A stretch of 17,260 bases of DNA from contig CAYRWY010000079.1 of assembly GCA_964427955.1 (NCBI GenBank), forward strand, positions 1 to 17,260. Direction: 5' to 3'. How positions within the stretch are numbered: position 1 is the stretch's first letter; every line of letters starts with the position of its first letter. Shown here one piece after another: positions 7,809 to 14,374 of this stretch. The notes under the pieces are model-generated. The model was given only the letters and a program-made list of their open reading frames with translations. It was not told the DNA's origin and made no database searches. This stretch comes from JACRBK01 sp964427955. Lineage in GTDB: Bacteria; Chloroflexota; Anaerolineae; Aggregatilineales; Aggregatilineaceae. Made by a program: the position numbers and the translations under genes.

Positions 7809-8716
7809 GCGCCGTCATGGGTATCGACGGCGGCGGGAGCACGATCCGGGTGGTGATTGCAATGCCGGATCTCGCCGTGCTCGGCGAAAGCCAGGGTCCG
7901 ACCGCCAATCCCAGCGCCATCGGGGCAGAGGCCGCGGCCCAGGTGGTCCAGACGGCCATGCACGCGGCGCTGGACGCGGCAGGACTGCGCCCGGACCAGA
8001 TCGCCGCCGTCGGGATCGGGATCGCGGGAGCAGCAGCACGCCATTCCGCCGCCTGGCTGCGCGCCACCGTCGCGGAGGTTACGCCCCAGGCAGCCATCGT
8101 GCCGAGCGCCGATTACGAGATCGCATTGGTCGGCGCGTTGGGCGAGCGGCGCGGAGTGCTGGTGTTGGCCGGGACCGGCAGTCTGGCGTATGGCGTCAAC
8201 GCGGCAGGTGAAACCGCGCTGGTCGGCGGTTGGGGTTATCTGCTGGACGACCAAGGCAGCGGCTACTGGATCGGGTTGCAAGGCTTGCAGGCCGTGGTCC
8301 AGGCGGACGATGGACGCGGCCCCGCCACGACCCTGACGCCCACCCTGCTCGACGCGCTCGGACTGGGTAAGCCGCTGGACCTGATCCCCTGGTTGTATCG
8401 CAGCGAGACCCCGCGCACCCGCGAGATCGCCCACCTGGCGCCGCTGGTGCTGGATCAGGCGGCGGCTTGTGACCCGGTCGCGCAGCAGATTGTAACCCAG
8501 GCCGTCGAAGAACTGGCCGGAGCCGCCCAGACCGTGATGCGCCGCCTGAAGCTTGAGCAGCCGCGTTGGGCCTTCACCGGGGGATTACTGACCACCGCGA
8601 ATCCCGTCAGCGAGGGACTCTGCCGGACGCTGGGCCTGGATCGCCTCCCTACGCCGCGCTATGCGCCGGTGATCGGCGCAGCGCTGCTGGCCCTGACCGA
8701 GCCGAGCGACCGGTAG
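7802..8716 (+). CDS. murK: BadF/BadG-type sugar kinase, predicted MurNAc/GlcNAc kinase (MurK-like)
   Basis: Predicted cytosolic ATP-dependent kinase giving MurNAc-6-phosphate (and perhaps GlcNAc-6-phosphate), the substrate needed by the next gene product. The 304 residues have the ASKHA fold signatures: phosphate-1 loop GIDGGGST (7-14), GIAGA (73-77), a probable catalytic Asp104 in PSADYEIAL, phosphate-2 loop GTGSLAYG (124-131), the N-acetylhexosamine-kinase block GGWGYLLDDQGSGYWIG (142-158) and the adenosine loop FTGGLL (258-263). ATG 7802 overlaps the previous stop by 7 bp; an in-frame ATG at 7817 is an alternative. A MurK-type kinase replaces the MurP phosphotransferase route used by B. 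subtilis and E. coli. Specificity (MurNAc, GlcNAc or both) cannot be read from the sequence. Confidence 0.85.
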   Translation: MLSAVMGIDGGGSTIRVVIAMPDLAVLGESQGPTANPSAIGAEAAAQVVQTAMHAALDAAGLRPDQIAAVGIGIAGAAARHSAAWLRATVAEVTPQAAIVPSADYEIALVGALGERRGVLVLAGTGSLAYGVNAAGETALVGGWGYLLDDQGSGYWIGLQGLQAVVQADDGRGPATTLTPTLLDALGLGKPLDLIPWLYRSETPRTREIAHLAPLVLDQAAACDPVAQQIVTQAVEELAGAAQTVMRRLKLEQPRWAFTGGLLTTANPVSEGLCRTLGLDRLPTPRYAPVIGAALLALTEPSDR

Positions 8717-8752
8717 AATTGAGCTTTCGATCATTGTTGAGGAATGCACGTC

Positions 8753-9637
8753 ATGCTGACTGAAACCCCTAATCCCCGTTCCGCGAATATCGACCAGCTC
8801 CCTACGCTGGACATCCTGACCGTGATGAACGACGAAGACCTGACGGTGGCCCTGACCGTGCAGCGCGTGCTGCCGGTCATCGCCCAGGCGGTGGACGTGA
8901 TCACGCACCGGCTGCGCCAGGGCGGACGCCTGTTTTACGTCGGGGCGGGTACCAGCGGGCGATTGGGCGTCTTGGACGCTGTCGAATGCGTGCCGACCTT
9001 CAGCGTCGATCCGGAGAAAGTGCAGGGGATCATCGCGGGCGGCAACAGCGCCCTGACGGAAGCGGTGGAAGGGGCCGAGGACGATTACGACGCCGGGCGG
9101 GAGACGATTCGCCAGCACGGCATCACGGCGCAGGACGTGGTGGTCGGGATCGCGGCCAGTGGGCGCACTCCTTACGTGATCGGGGCGCTCGAAGCGGCCA
9201 ACGAGGCCGGTGCCGCCACCATCGCCATCGCGTGCAACGAACCGGCGCCCATGCTGAACGCGGCCCAGATCGCGATTCCAGCCGTGGTAGGGCCGGAGAT
9301 CATCGCCGGATCGACGCGGCTGAAGTCGGGCACGGCGCAGAAGATGATCCTCAATATGCTGAGCACGGCCACGATGATCCGGCTGGGCAAGGTCTACGGC
9401 AACCTGATGGTCGATGTGAAAGTCACCAACCAGAAGCTGGCCGCGCGCGCACGCGGCATCGTCGAGCGGGTGGCAGGCGTCAGCGCCGACGAGGCGGAAC
9501 GCCTGCTCATCGAAACCCGCTTCCAGGTCAAGCCCGCCATCGTGATGGCCGTGTGCCAGGTCTCCGCCGACGAAGCCTACCGCCGGTTGGACGAGGCCGA
9601 CGGGATGCTGCGCCGGGTGATCGACCGTCCGCGCTGA
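8753..9637 (+). CDS. murQ: N-acetylmuramic acid 6-phosphate etherase MurQ
   Basis: Cytosolic lyase-type etherase that splits MurNAc-6P into GlcNAc-6P and D-lactate, the committed step of MurNAc recycling. The 294 residues match the family throughout: sugar-phosphate (SIS) loop VGAGTSGRLGVLDA (63-76), followed by Glu78 at the position of the catalytic Glu of E. coli MurQ; a second acid in EGAEDD (106-111); ASGRTPYV (135-142); and the GSTRLKSGTAQK block. Start: ATG 8753 has GAGGA (8739-8743) 9 bp upstream. The ATG at 8744 directly touches that site and is unlikely. It is the last gene of the + strand run, 36 bp after the kinase, and its TGA abuts the opposing lysA stop with no terminator between. 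Confidence 0.96.
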   Translation: MLTETPNPRSANIDQLPTLDILTVMNDEDLTVALTVQRVLPVIAQAVDVITHRLRQGGRLFYVGAGTSGRLGVLDAVECVPTFSVDPEKVQGIIAGGNSALTEAVEGAEDDYDAGRETIRQHGITAQDVVVGIAASGRTPYVIGALEAANEAGAATIAIACNEPAPMLNAAQIAIPAVVGPEIIAGSTRLKSGTAQKMILNMLSTATMIRLGKVYGNLMVDVKVTNQKLAARARGIVERVAGVSADEAERLLIETRFQVKPAIVMAVCQVSADEAYRRLDEADGMLRRVIDRPR

Positions 9638-10873
9638 TCAGAGTTCGATCTCCTGCCGCAGCAGATCATCCCACGTTTCGCGGCGGCGGACGATGCGCCA
9701 GGCATCCTGCTCGACCAGCACTTCGGGCGGGCGGGTGCGCATGTTGTAGTTCGAGGCCATGCTCATCCCATACGCCCCTGCCGCCAGCACGGCCAGTTGA
9801 TCCCCTTCCGCCAGATCGGGCAGGTGGGCGTCCCGGTTCAGCACATCGGTCGATTCGCACACCGGGCCGACTACCAGCGTCGAGCGCGCTTCTCCGGCAG
9901 GCTCGCGCACCGTCACCACGGGATGCACAGCCTCGTACAACGCCGGGCGGATCAGATCGGTCATGCTGCCATCGGTGATGGCGAAGCGGTGACCGCCCTG
10001 CTCCTTGAGATACAGCACCGCAATCGCCAGCAGCCCGGCATCCGCGATGATCGAACGTCCTGGCTCGATCATCAACTGCCAACCGTCCAGCAAGGGGGCC
10101 AGCGCCTCGGCAAACCGGGCCGGGGCGGGATAATGATCGTCTTCCGTATAAGGGACCGGAAAACCGCCGCCGATATTCAGCGTGCGGAGATCCGGGTACG
10201 GCGCGGCGAGCGCCTGGGCGGCCTGCATTGCGGCCAGCGTCTCCTGGGTATCACCAAGCTGGCTGCCGATGTGCAGATGCAGCCCGGCGATTTTCACGTG
10301 GGGAAAGTCACCCTGGTGGGCCAGGAGATCCGCCACGACCCCCGGCGCCAGGCCGAATTTCGCGCCGAAATGGCCCGTGGCGATGTGGTGGTGCGTCTTG
10401 GCCTGAATGCCAGGATTCACCCGCAGCGCGATGCGAGGCACCCTATGCTGCTCTCCGGCCAGGGTGTTGAGCAAACGCAGTTCCGAGTGGCTTTCGACGT
10501 TGATCCACCCTACCCCTGCGTCCAGCGCATAGCTCAATTCCGCGCGGGTTTTACCCACGCCCGCCAACACGATGTGCTGCGGATCAACCCCCGCCATGCG
10601 CGCGCGGTGAATTTCCCCAGCACTGACGGCATCCATGCCCAATCCCGCCTCTTTCAGCAGGCGGATCAGCGCCAGATTGGCGTTGGCCTTGAGGCTGTAA
10701 TGCATCGACGCCCCCAGCGGGGCGAACGCGGCTTGCAAACGGCCTACGTTGTGCAACATGCGGACGGCGCTGTAGATATAGACCGGCGTGCCGACCGCCC
10801 GGGTAATCACCGCAATGGGCACTCCGTCGCAGTGAAGCTCGCCCTGCCGGTAGTGAAAGGATTCGTTAAGCAA
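9638..10873 (-). CDS. lysA: Diaminopimelate decarboxylase (LysA family)
   Basis: PLP enzyme converting meso-diaminopimelate to L-lysine and CO2. The 411 residues show the fold-III pattern: Schiff-base Lys62 in YSLKANAN (59-66), HIGSQ (201-205), GGGFP (235-239), EPGR (270-273), DLIRPALY (306-313), GPVCESTDVL (336-345, active-site Cys339) and GAYGMSMASNYN (366-377). These together indicate DAP rather than ornithine decarboxylase. The start is TTG, overlapping the epimerase stop by 8 bp, with GGGAG 9 bp upstream; the usual LysA N-terminus (HYRQGELHCDGVPI) lies downstream of it, so no later start fits. Inside a murein-recycling island it probably uses DAP released from stem peptides. Whether it also serves lysine biosynthesis depends on a second lysA elsewhere in the genome. 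Confidence 0.93.
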   Translation of the reverse strand: MLNESFHYRQGELHCDGVPIAVITRAVGTPVYIYSAVRMLHNVGRLQAAFAPLGASMHYSLKANANLALIRLLKEAGLGMDAVSAGEIHRARMAGVDPQHIVLAGVGKTRAELSYALDAGVGWINVESHSELRLLNTLAGEQHRVPRIALRVNPGIQAKTHHHIATGHFGAKFGLAPGVVADLLAHQGDFPHVKIAGLHLHIGSQLGDTQETLAAMQAAQALAAPYPDLRTLNIGGGFPVPYTEDDHYPAPARFAEALAPLLDGWQLMIEPGRSIIADAGLLAIAVLYLKEQGGHRFAITDGSMTDLIRPALYEAVHPVVTVREPAGEARSTLVVGPVCESTDVLNRDAHLPDLAEGDQLAVLAAGAYGMSMASNYNMRTRPPEVLVEQDAWRIVRRRETWDDLLRQEIEL

Positions 10874-11900
10874 CAGGTTCTACTCCCAATCCAGGGGCGT
10901 CCGGCAGCATCAAGCGTCCGGCCACCATCCGCGCACCGCGAAACGGATCGTTCGTGATCAGCAAATTGGCATCGAGATCGGCATAGTCCACCAGCGGGGC
11001 CAGGTGAGCCGCCGCCGTGACCGCGACCGAACTCTCGACCATGCAGCCGATCATGACTTTCAGGCCGTACGCTCGCGCCAGCGCGATGATCCGCCGCGCC
11101 GGTCGCAGCCCGCCACACTTCGCCAGCTTGATGTTGATACCATCTACCAGCCCGGCCAGCGGGGGTACGCTCTCTACCCCCTGCACCGACTCGTCCGCGA
11201 TCAGGGGTGGACGGTTGGCGGGCAAACGGTCGTGCAGCACCTGCCAGCCCGCCAGATCATGGCGCGCGACCGGCTGCTCGATGAAGATCACTTCCAGGTC
11301 GATCAGGCGCGGGATGATCGTCAAAGCATCCTCGGCGGACCACGCGGCGTTGGCATCCACGCAGAAGCGGGCGTCCAACTCTTCGCGCGCGATGCGCACC
11401 AGATCCAGATCGGCTTTCCAGTCCCCGCTGCCCAGTTTCAGCTTGATCACCGGATAACCCTGGGCCGCGCGCAGCCGTTCGCGGTAGGAGGCTTCGTCGT
11501 CCGCCATCGCGACGGTGAACGAGCTGATCGGGCAGCGCGCCGGGTTCAAGCCCCACAGACGATACAGCGGATAGCCCAGGTGCTGGCCCCACAGGTCATG
11601 CAGGGCGATGTCTACTGCCGCGCGCGCGGCGGGCGACTCTGCGGGCGGCAGTTGGTCCAGCACGTCTTCCAGCCACAGGGGATTATCGCCCAGGGCCTGG
11701 ATGACGGCAGGATCGGACAGATAGCGGCTGACACGCTCGACCGTCTCGTGATAGTATGGCACGACGGCGGCCTCCCCCCGGCCTGTATGCCCGCCGTGCT
11801 CAAGTGTGAACAGCACGTTTTCGCGAACCGTGGTCGCCCCGTAGGATATTTTGAACGGATTTTCAAGTTGAAGCGTCAGTTGGCCAAGTTCAGTACGCAT
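10866..11900 (-). CDS. ykfB: L-Ala-D/L-Glu (dipeptide) epimerase, enolase superfamily
   Basis: Predicted to convert L-Ala-D-Glu from murein peptides into L-Ala-L-Glu, which ordinary peptidases can use. The 344 residues are of the muconate-lactonising subgroup of the enolase superfamily: KLKLG with Lys153 and Lys155, metal ligands Asp182 (VDAN), Glu208 (FIEQP) and Asp236 (IADES), the opposite-face Lys258 (NIKLAKCGG), GCMVESS (285-291) and DLD (308-310), the motif that binds the dipeptide amino group in characterised Ala-Glu epimerases. ATG 11900 is the only sensible start: the open frame continues far upstream but there runs antisense to nagZ. The ribosome site is weak. An extended -10 promoter lies about 46-54 bp upstream. 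It is transcribed with lysA. Confidence 0.9.
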   Translation of the reverse strand: MRTELGQLTLQLENPFKISYGATTVRENVLFTLEHGGHTGRGEAAVVPYYHETVERVSRYLSDPAVIQALGDNPLWLEDVLDQLPPAESPAARAAVDIALHDLWGQHLGYPLYRLWGLNPARCPISSFTVAMADDEASYRERLRAAQGYPVIKLKLGSGDWKADLDLVRIAREELDARFCVDANAAWSAEDALTIIPRLIDLEVIFIEQPVARHDLAGWQVLHDRLPANRPPLIADESVQGVESVPPLAGLVDGINIKLAKCGGLRPARRIIALARAYGLKVMIGCMVESSVAVTAAAHLAPLVDYADLDANLLITNDPFRGARMVAGRLMLPDAPGLGVEPVA

Positions 11901-11907
11901 AACAATT

Positions 11908-11936
11908 TTGACTTTCCCGCGTGTGCGAGCTATATA
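11908..11936 (+). promoter_or_regulatory. Predicted nagZ promoter (TTGACT-17-TATATA)
   Basis: TTGACT (11908-11913) and TATATA (11931-11936) are separated by exactly 17 bp. This predicts a transcript start near 11943 and a leader of about 45 nt before nagZ. The predicted start falls inside the operator candidate at 11941-11956. Confidence 0.65.
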
Positions 11937-11940
11937 CAGC

Positions 11941-11956
11941 AGTGGATTATACCACC
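11941..11956. promoter_or_regulatory. Candidate GntR/HutC operator AGTGGATTATACCACC
   Basis: The site has inverted arms GTGG (11942-11945) and CCAC (11952-11955) around an A/T-rich centre. It resembles the DasR-type consensus TGGTCTAGACCA that is bound by regulators of the same UTRA subfamily as the protein encoded at 4603-5337. It covers the predicted nagZ start site and the epimerase -10, so one bound dimer could block both promoters. The match is by eye, and the arms are short. Confidence 0.5.
11946..11954 (-). promoter_or_regulatory. Predicted extended -10 promoter of epimerase-lysA (TGGTATAAT)
   Basis: Read on the minus strand, the bases are TGGTATAAT, a perfect -10 hexamer with the extended TGn element. 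No good -35 is visible at the proper distance, as is usual for extended -10 promoters. The predicted start is near 11939, giving a leader of about 39 nt. The hexamer lies inside the operator candidate. Confidence 0.55.
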
Positions 11957-11987
11957 TTATGCCAGTAACAGAGAAAGGCTTATCAAA

Positions 11988-13541
11988 ATGCTTTCGCTCG
12001 AAGAAAAAATCGGCCAGATGCTGGTCGTCGGCTTTCAGGGCTTGCAGCCTCCTGATTATATCCTGGAATGGCTGGCCCGCGGGCGGATCGGCGGCATCAT
12101 CCTGTTTGCGCGCAACGTCGCCAGCCCGGCGCAGCTCGCCGATCTGACGCAGGCGTGCCATGCCGCGGCAAAACACCCGATCCTGGTCGCCATCGACCAG
12201 GAAGGCGGGGTCGTCGCCCGGCTGCGCGAGGGCTTCACCGAAAGTCCCGGCGCGATGGCGCTGGGCGCGGCCAATTCCGAAACGCTGGCCGAAGAAGTCT
12301 CCGCCGTGCTGGGCGCGGAAATGCACGCCATCGGGATCAACTGGAACCTGGCGCCCGCCCTCGATCTCACCCACAACATTCACAACCCCTCGGTCGGGGT
12401 GCGCTCGCTCGGCGTGGACCCCCAGCGCGCGGCACGGCTGGGGGTGGCACAGGTGCGCGGTTTTCAAAAAGCGGGAGTCGCGGCCACCGCCAAGCACTTC
12501 CCCGGCAAGGCGAAAACTCCCGTCGATCCGCACGTCAGCCTGCCGGTGATCGACGAACCGCTGGACGATCTCTGGGAGGTCGATCTGGTCCCGTTCCGCG
12601 CGGTGAGCGAAGCCGGGATCGCTTCGGTGATGATCACGCACGTCCAGTTCAAGGCGCTGGAACCGGAGCATCCTTCGACGCTGTCGCCCCGGATCATGCG
12701 GGACCTGCTGCGTAAGCAGGTTGGATTTCAAGGGATGATCACCACCGACTGCATGGAGATGAAAGCCGTCACCAACAAGTACGGCCCCGGTGAATCGGCA
12801 GTGCTGGCCGCGCTGGCAGGCGCCAATATCATCCTCTTCTCACACACGCGGGAATACCAGGAAGCCGCGCACGATGCCATTCTCGACGCGGCGCAAGCGG
12901 GACGTCTGCCGCTCGACCTGATCGATCAGGCGGTGAGCAAGGTGCAAGCCGTGAAAGAGCGCTTCCCGGCCCGCCGCCCAGACCTGACCGGAACGATCCG
13001 GCAGCCGGAGCACCTGGCGGTGGTCGCAGAAGCGGCGCGGGCGGGCCTGGTCACGTTGCAGTCAGAACCCGGCGTCCTGCCCGTGAAACCGGACGATCCC
13101 CGGCGGATCGCGCTGATCGAATTCGCGTCTGGGCTGGAATCGGAGGCATTGGAAAAAGGGGGACAAACCGGCTTCGCGACCCGTGTGAACCAACAACTGC
13201 CGCGCGTCGAAGCGGTGGGAATCGATCCGGTCACCCCGGTGGAGGGCACGGCCACACGGGCACGAGCGCTGGCAGAGACCGCGGAGTTGACCATCGTGGC
13301 CACGCGCAACGCCCATCTTTTCCCGGCCCAGCGGGCGCTGGCCCAGGATTTGATCGGTCGGGGTAAGCGGGTGATCCTCTTGTGCCTGCGCAACCCGTAT
13401 GACGCCGGGGTACTGGCAGGGGCGGGCACCATCCTGTGCACCTGTGGCGACAGCAGCCCCTCGCTCGATGCCGCGGTCGAGGTGTTGGTGGGACACTGCG
13501 TGCCCAGTGCCCAGCTCCCGGTCCCGCTAACGATGGATTGA
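11988..13541 (+). CDS. nagZ: Two-domain beta-N-acetylhexosaminidase NagZ (GH3)
   Basis: Predicted to release GlcNAc from GlcNAc-MurNAc muropeptides. The 517 residues comprise a GH3 barrel (about 1-325) and a GH3 C-terminal alpha/beta domain (about 335-517), the two-domain form seen in Bacillus YbbD. Motifs: AIDQEGG (68-74), KHFPG (169-173), the Asp180-x-His182 dyad, THVQF (217-221) and the nucleophile Asp254 in TTDCMEM. The usual KHFPGHGxxxxDSH loop reads KHFPGKAKTPVDPH; the dyad and spacing are kept but the HG pair and the Ser are replaced. The start is ATG 11988, with AAAGG (11974-11978) 9 bp upstream; the open frame further left is antisense to the epimerase. No signal peptide or lipobox is present, so a cytosolic location is inferred. 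Confidence 0.9.
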   Translation: MLSLEEKIGQMLVVGFQGLQPPDYILEWLARGRIGGIILFARNVASPAQLADLTQACHAAAKHPILVAIDQEGGVVARLREGFTESPGAMALGAANSETLAEEVSAVLGAEMHAIGINWNLAPALDLTHNIHNPSVGVRSLGVDPQRAARLGVAQVRGFQKAGVAATAKHFPGKAKTPVDPHVSLPVIDEPLDDLWEVDLVPFRAVSEAGIASVMITHVQFKALEPEHPSTLSPRIMRDLLRKQVGFQGMITTDCMEMKAVTNKYGPGESAVLAALAGANIILFSHTREYQEAAHDAILDAAQAGRLPLDLIDQAVSKVQAVKERFPARRPDLTGTIRQPEHLAVVAEAARAGLVTLQSEPGVLPVKPDDPRRIALIEFASGLESEALEKGGQTGFATRVNQQLPRVEAVGIDPVTPVEGTATRARALAETAELTIVATRNAHLFPAQRALAQDLIGRGKRVILLCLRNPYDAGVLAGAGTILCTCGDSSPSLDAAVEVLVGHCVPSAQLPVPLTMD

Positions 13542-13555
13542 TCTCCGGTCAGTCA

Positions 13556-13596
13556 GGCGGACAGTGGGAACTCAATCGGACTTTCCACTGTCCGCC
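13556..13596. terminator. Long hairpin between convergent nagZ and a small gene, possible terminator without U-tract
   Basis: GGCGGACAGTGG (13556-13567) is perfectly complementary to CCACTGTCCGCC (13585-13596). The stem extends to 15 pairs with one G-U, around an 11-nt loop. It starts 15 bp after the nagZ stop, and its right arm lies inside the last codons of the opposing 80-residue gene. Neither side has a T-run, so intrinsic termination is uncertain; it may instead protect 3' ends. Confidence 0.5.
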
Positions 13597-13814
13597 ACGG
13601 TGAGTGATTGAAAAACCAGGGTCACCACGCGTGGCAGTCCTTGTTCGTCTTCCCCTTCGATCACGACCCGATCGACCAACAAAGGATCGTTAGCTTGCAG
13701 ACACAGCGCGAATAACTCGTCCAGGGTCGAAAACGACGTCGCGGTCTCGTCGAGGCCGGAGAGCTTGTCCCACCGGCGAAAAATCACCCGACCATGCTTG
13801 ACTGCTGCTGGCAT
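13572..13814 (-). CDS. Hypothetical protein, 80 residues
   Basis: I do not recognise this protein. It is soluble, with no signal or membrane segment. A basic N-terminus (MPAAVKHGRVIFRRWDKL) is followed by an acidic, leucine-rich middle (STLDELFALCLQANDPLLVDRVVIEGEDEQG) and a hydrophobic strand-like end (PRVVTLVFQSLTV). A well-placed ribosome site (AAAGGA, 9 bp before the ATG) and a promoter-like pair at 13853-13881 support expression. It is convergent with nagZ; the two stops are 30 bp apart and share a hairpin. Nothing links it to murein metabolism. Confidence 0.65.
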   Translation of the reverse strand: MPAAVKHGRVIFRRWDKLSGLDETATSFSTLDELFALCLQANDPLLVDRVVIEGEDEQGLPRVVTLVFQSLTVADSGKSD

Positions 13815-13852
13815 CGACGCTCATCCTTTGCGTTATTCGAACCACTACTCGA

Positions 13853-13881
13853 AGTATCTACTAGTTACCGAGGATCGGCAA
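13853..13881 (-). promoter_or_regulatory. Possible promoter of the 80-residue gene
   Basis: On the minus strand, TTGCCG (13881-13876) and GATACT (13858-13853) are 17 bp apart, each matching four of six consensus bases. The predicted start, near 13846, gives a leader of about 30 nt before the gene. Confidence 0.35.
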
Positions 13882-14230
13882 GTGGATTTCTTGTGCTTGT
13901 GTATTCGAGCACTCCTGTGCATAATATAAGAGTGGCATTGAACACTGTCACGGTTTGCCTTGAGAACTCGATTTGGGGTTATTGAACGTCCGTCCCTGGA
14001 GATGGATGTTAATTGCGAACAAGTTTCTCGCACAGAAGTGTGTGAAGTCACCCGAAACGCCTGGACAGTAGACGAATTCGACAGCAGATCTGGTGTAGGA
14101 TATCCCAGGCGGCACAACCGATCAGCAACCAGCCCCACTACACTACCCTGGGGGCGTGAGTTAAGCCGGTCCATCAGACGGGCCAATGCTGAAGAAGTAT
14201 GAGCTAAAGACTATCTTGTTCGTATTGATT

Positions 14231-14276
14231 CCTTTATGGGGAAAGCCCGTGTTGGAGGGATTCCGTCCCATAAAGG
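14231..14276. repeat. Perfect 10-bp inverted repeat (hairpin) upstream of recX
   Basis: CCTTTATGGG (14231-14240) pairs perfectly with CCCATAAAGG (14267-14276) across a 26-nt loop. Inner blocks GGAA/TTCC and CCC/GGG can extend the fold. There is no T-run on either side, so it is not a classic terminator. It lies about 100 bp before the recX start and may be a leader structure or a protein-binding site. Confidence 0.6.
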
Positions 14277-14362
14277 GGCATTAATATCCAAAAACCGATC
14301 TCCGAGTTCACTATGATCTACGGGCAGCCGTGGCAATCTATGCTAACGGCTGTTTTGTTTTC

Positions 14363-14367
14363 GAGGA
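14363..14367 (+). promoter_or_regulatory. Ribosome binding site deciding the recX start
   Basis: GAGGA lies 7 bp before GTG 14375. The upstream in-frame GTG at 14330 has no such site and would add 15 residues before the conserved RecX beginning. Confidence 0.65.
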
Positions 14368-14374
14368 CAGGATC

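Larger units (their letters stand above)
11901..11987. promoter_or_regulatory. Divergent promoter region between the epimerase-lysA pair and nagZ
   Basis: This 87-bp non-coding stretch drives two transcripts in opposite directions. It is AT-rich relative to the flanking genes and contains a sigma70-like promoter towards nagZ, an extended -10 promoter towards the epimerase, and between them a near-palindrome that resembles HutC-family operators. The individual sites are listed separately. Confidence 0.75.
13815..14374. other. About 560 bp without a convincing gene, lower GC
   Basis: Three 60-base lines counted by hand here (13861-14040) are about 42-50% G+C, against 70% for one counted line of murQ. 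Overlapping short frames on both strands (13845-14186 minus, 13960-14202 plus) lack ribosome sites and family resemblance. Visible structure: a TTGTGT-17-CATAAT promoter-like pair (13897-13925, plus), complementary blocks CCCAGG (14104-14109) and CCTGGG (14147-14152), and the inverted repeat at 14231-14276. It could hold a non-coding RNA, the recX-rny leader or a decayed gene. I did not find tmRNA, RNase P RNA or T-box signatures. Confidence 0.6.

Noticed and set aside
11004..11987. 328-codon upstream extension of nagZ
   Set aside because: It is antisense to the epimerase and has no similarity; ATG 11988 has a ribosome site and begins the normal GH3 sequence.
11901..12731. 277-codon upstream extension of the epimerase
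   Set aside because: It is antisense to nagZ; the conserved epimerase sequence starts at ATG 11900 just after a promoter.
13845..14202. Overlapping short frames on both strands in the gap before recX
   Set aside because: They have no ribosome site or recognisable domain, and a composition like random translation.
13935..14374. tmRNA, RNase P RNA, T-box or c-di-GMP riboswitch in the gap
   Set aside because: The core conserved sequences of these families were looked for by eye and not found.
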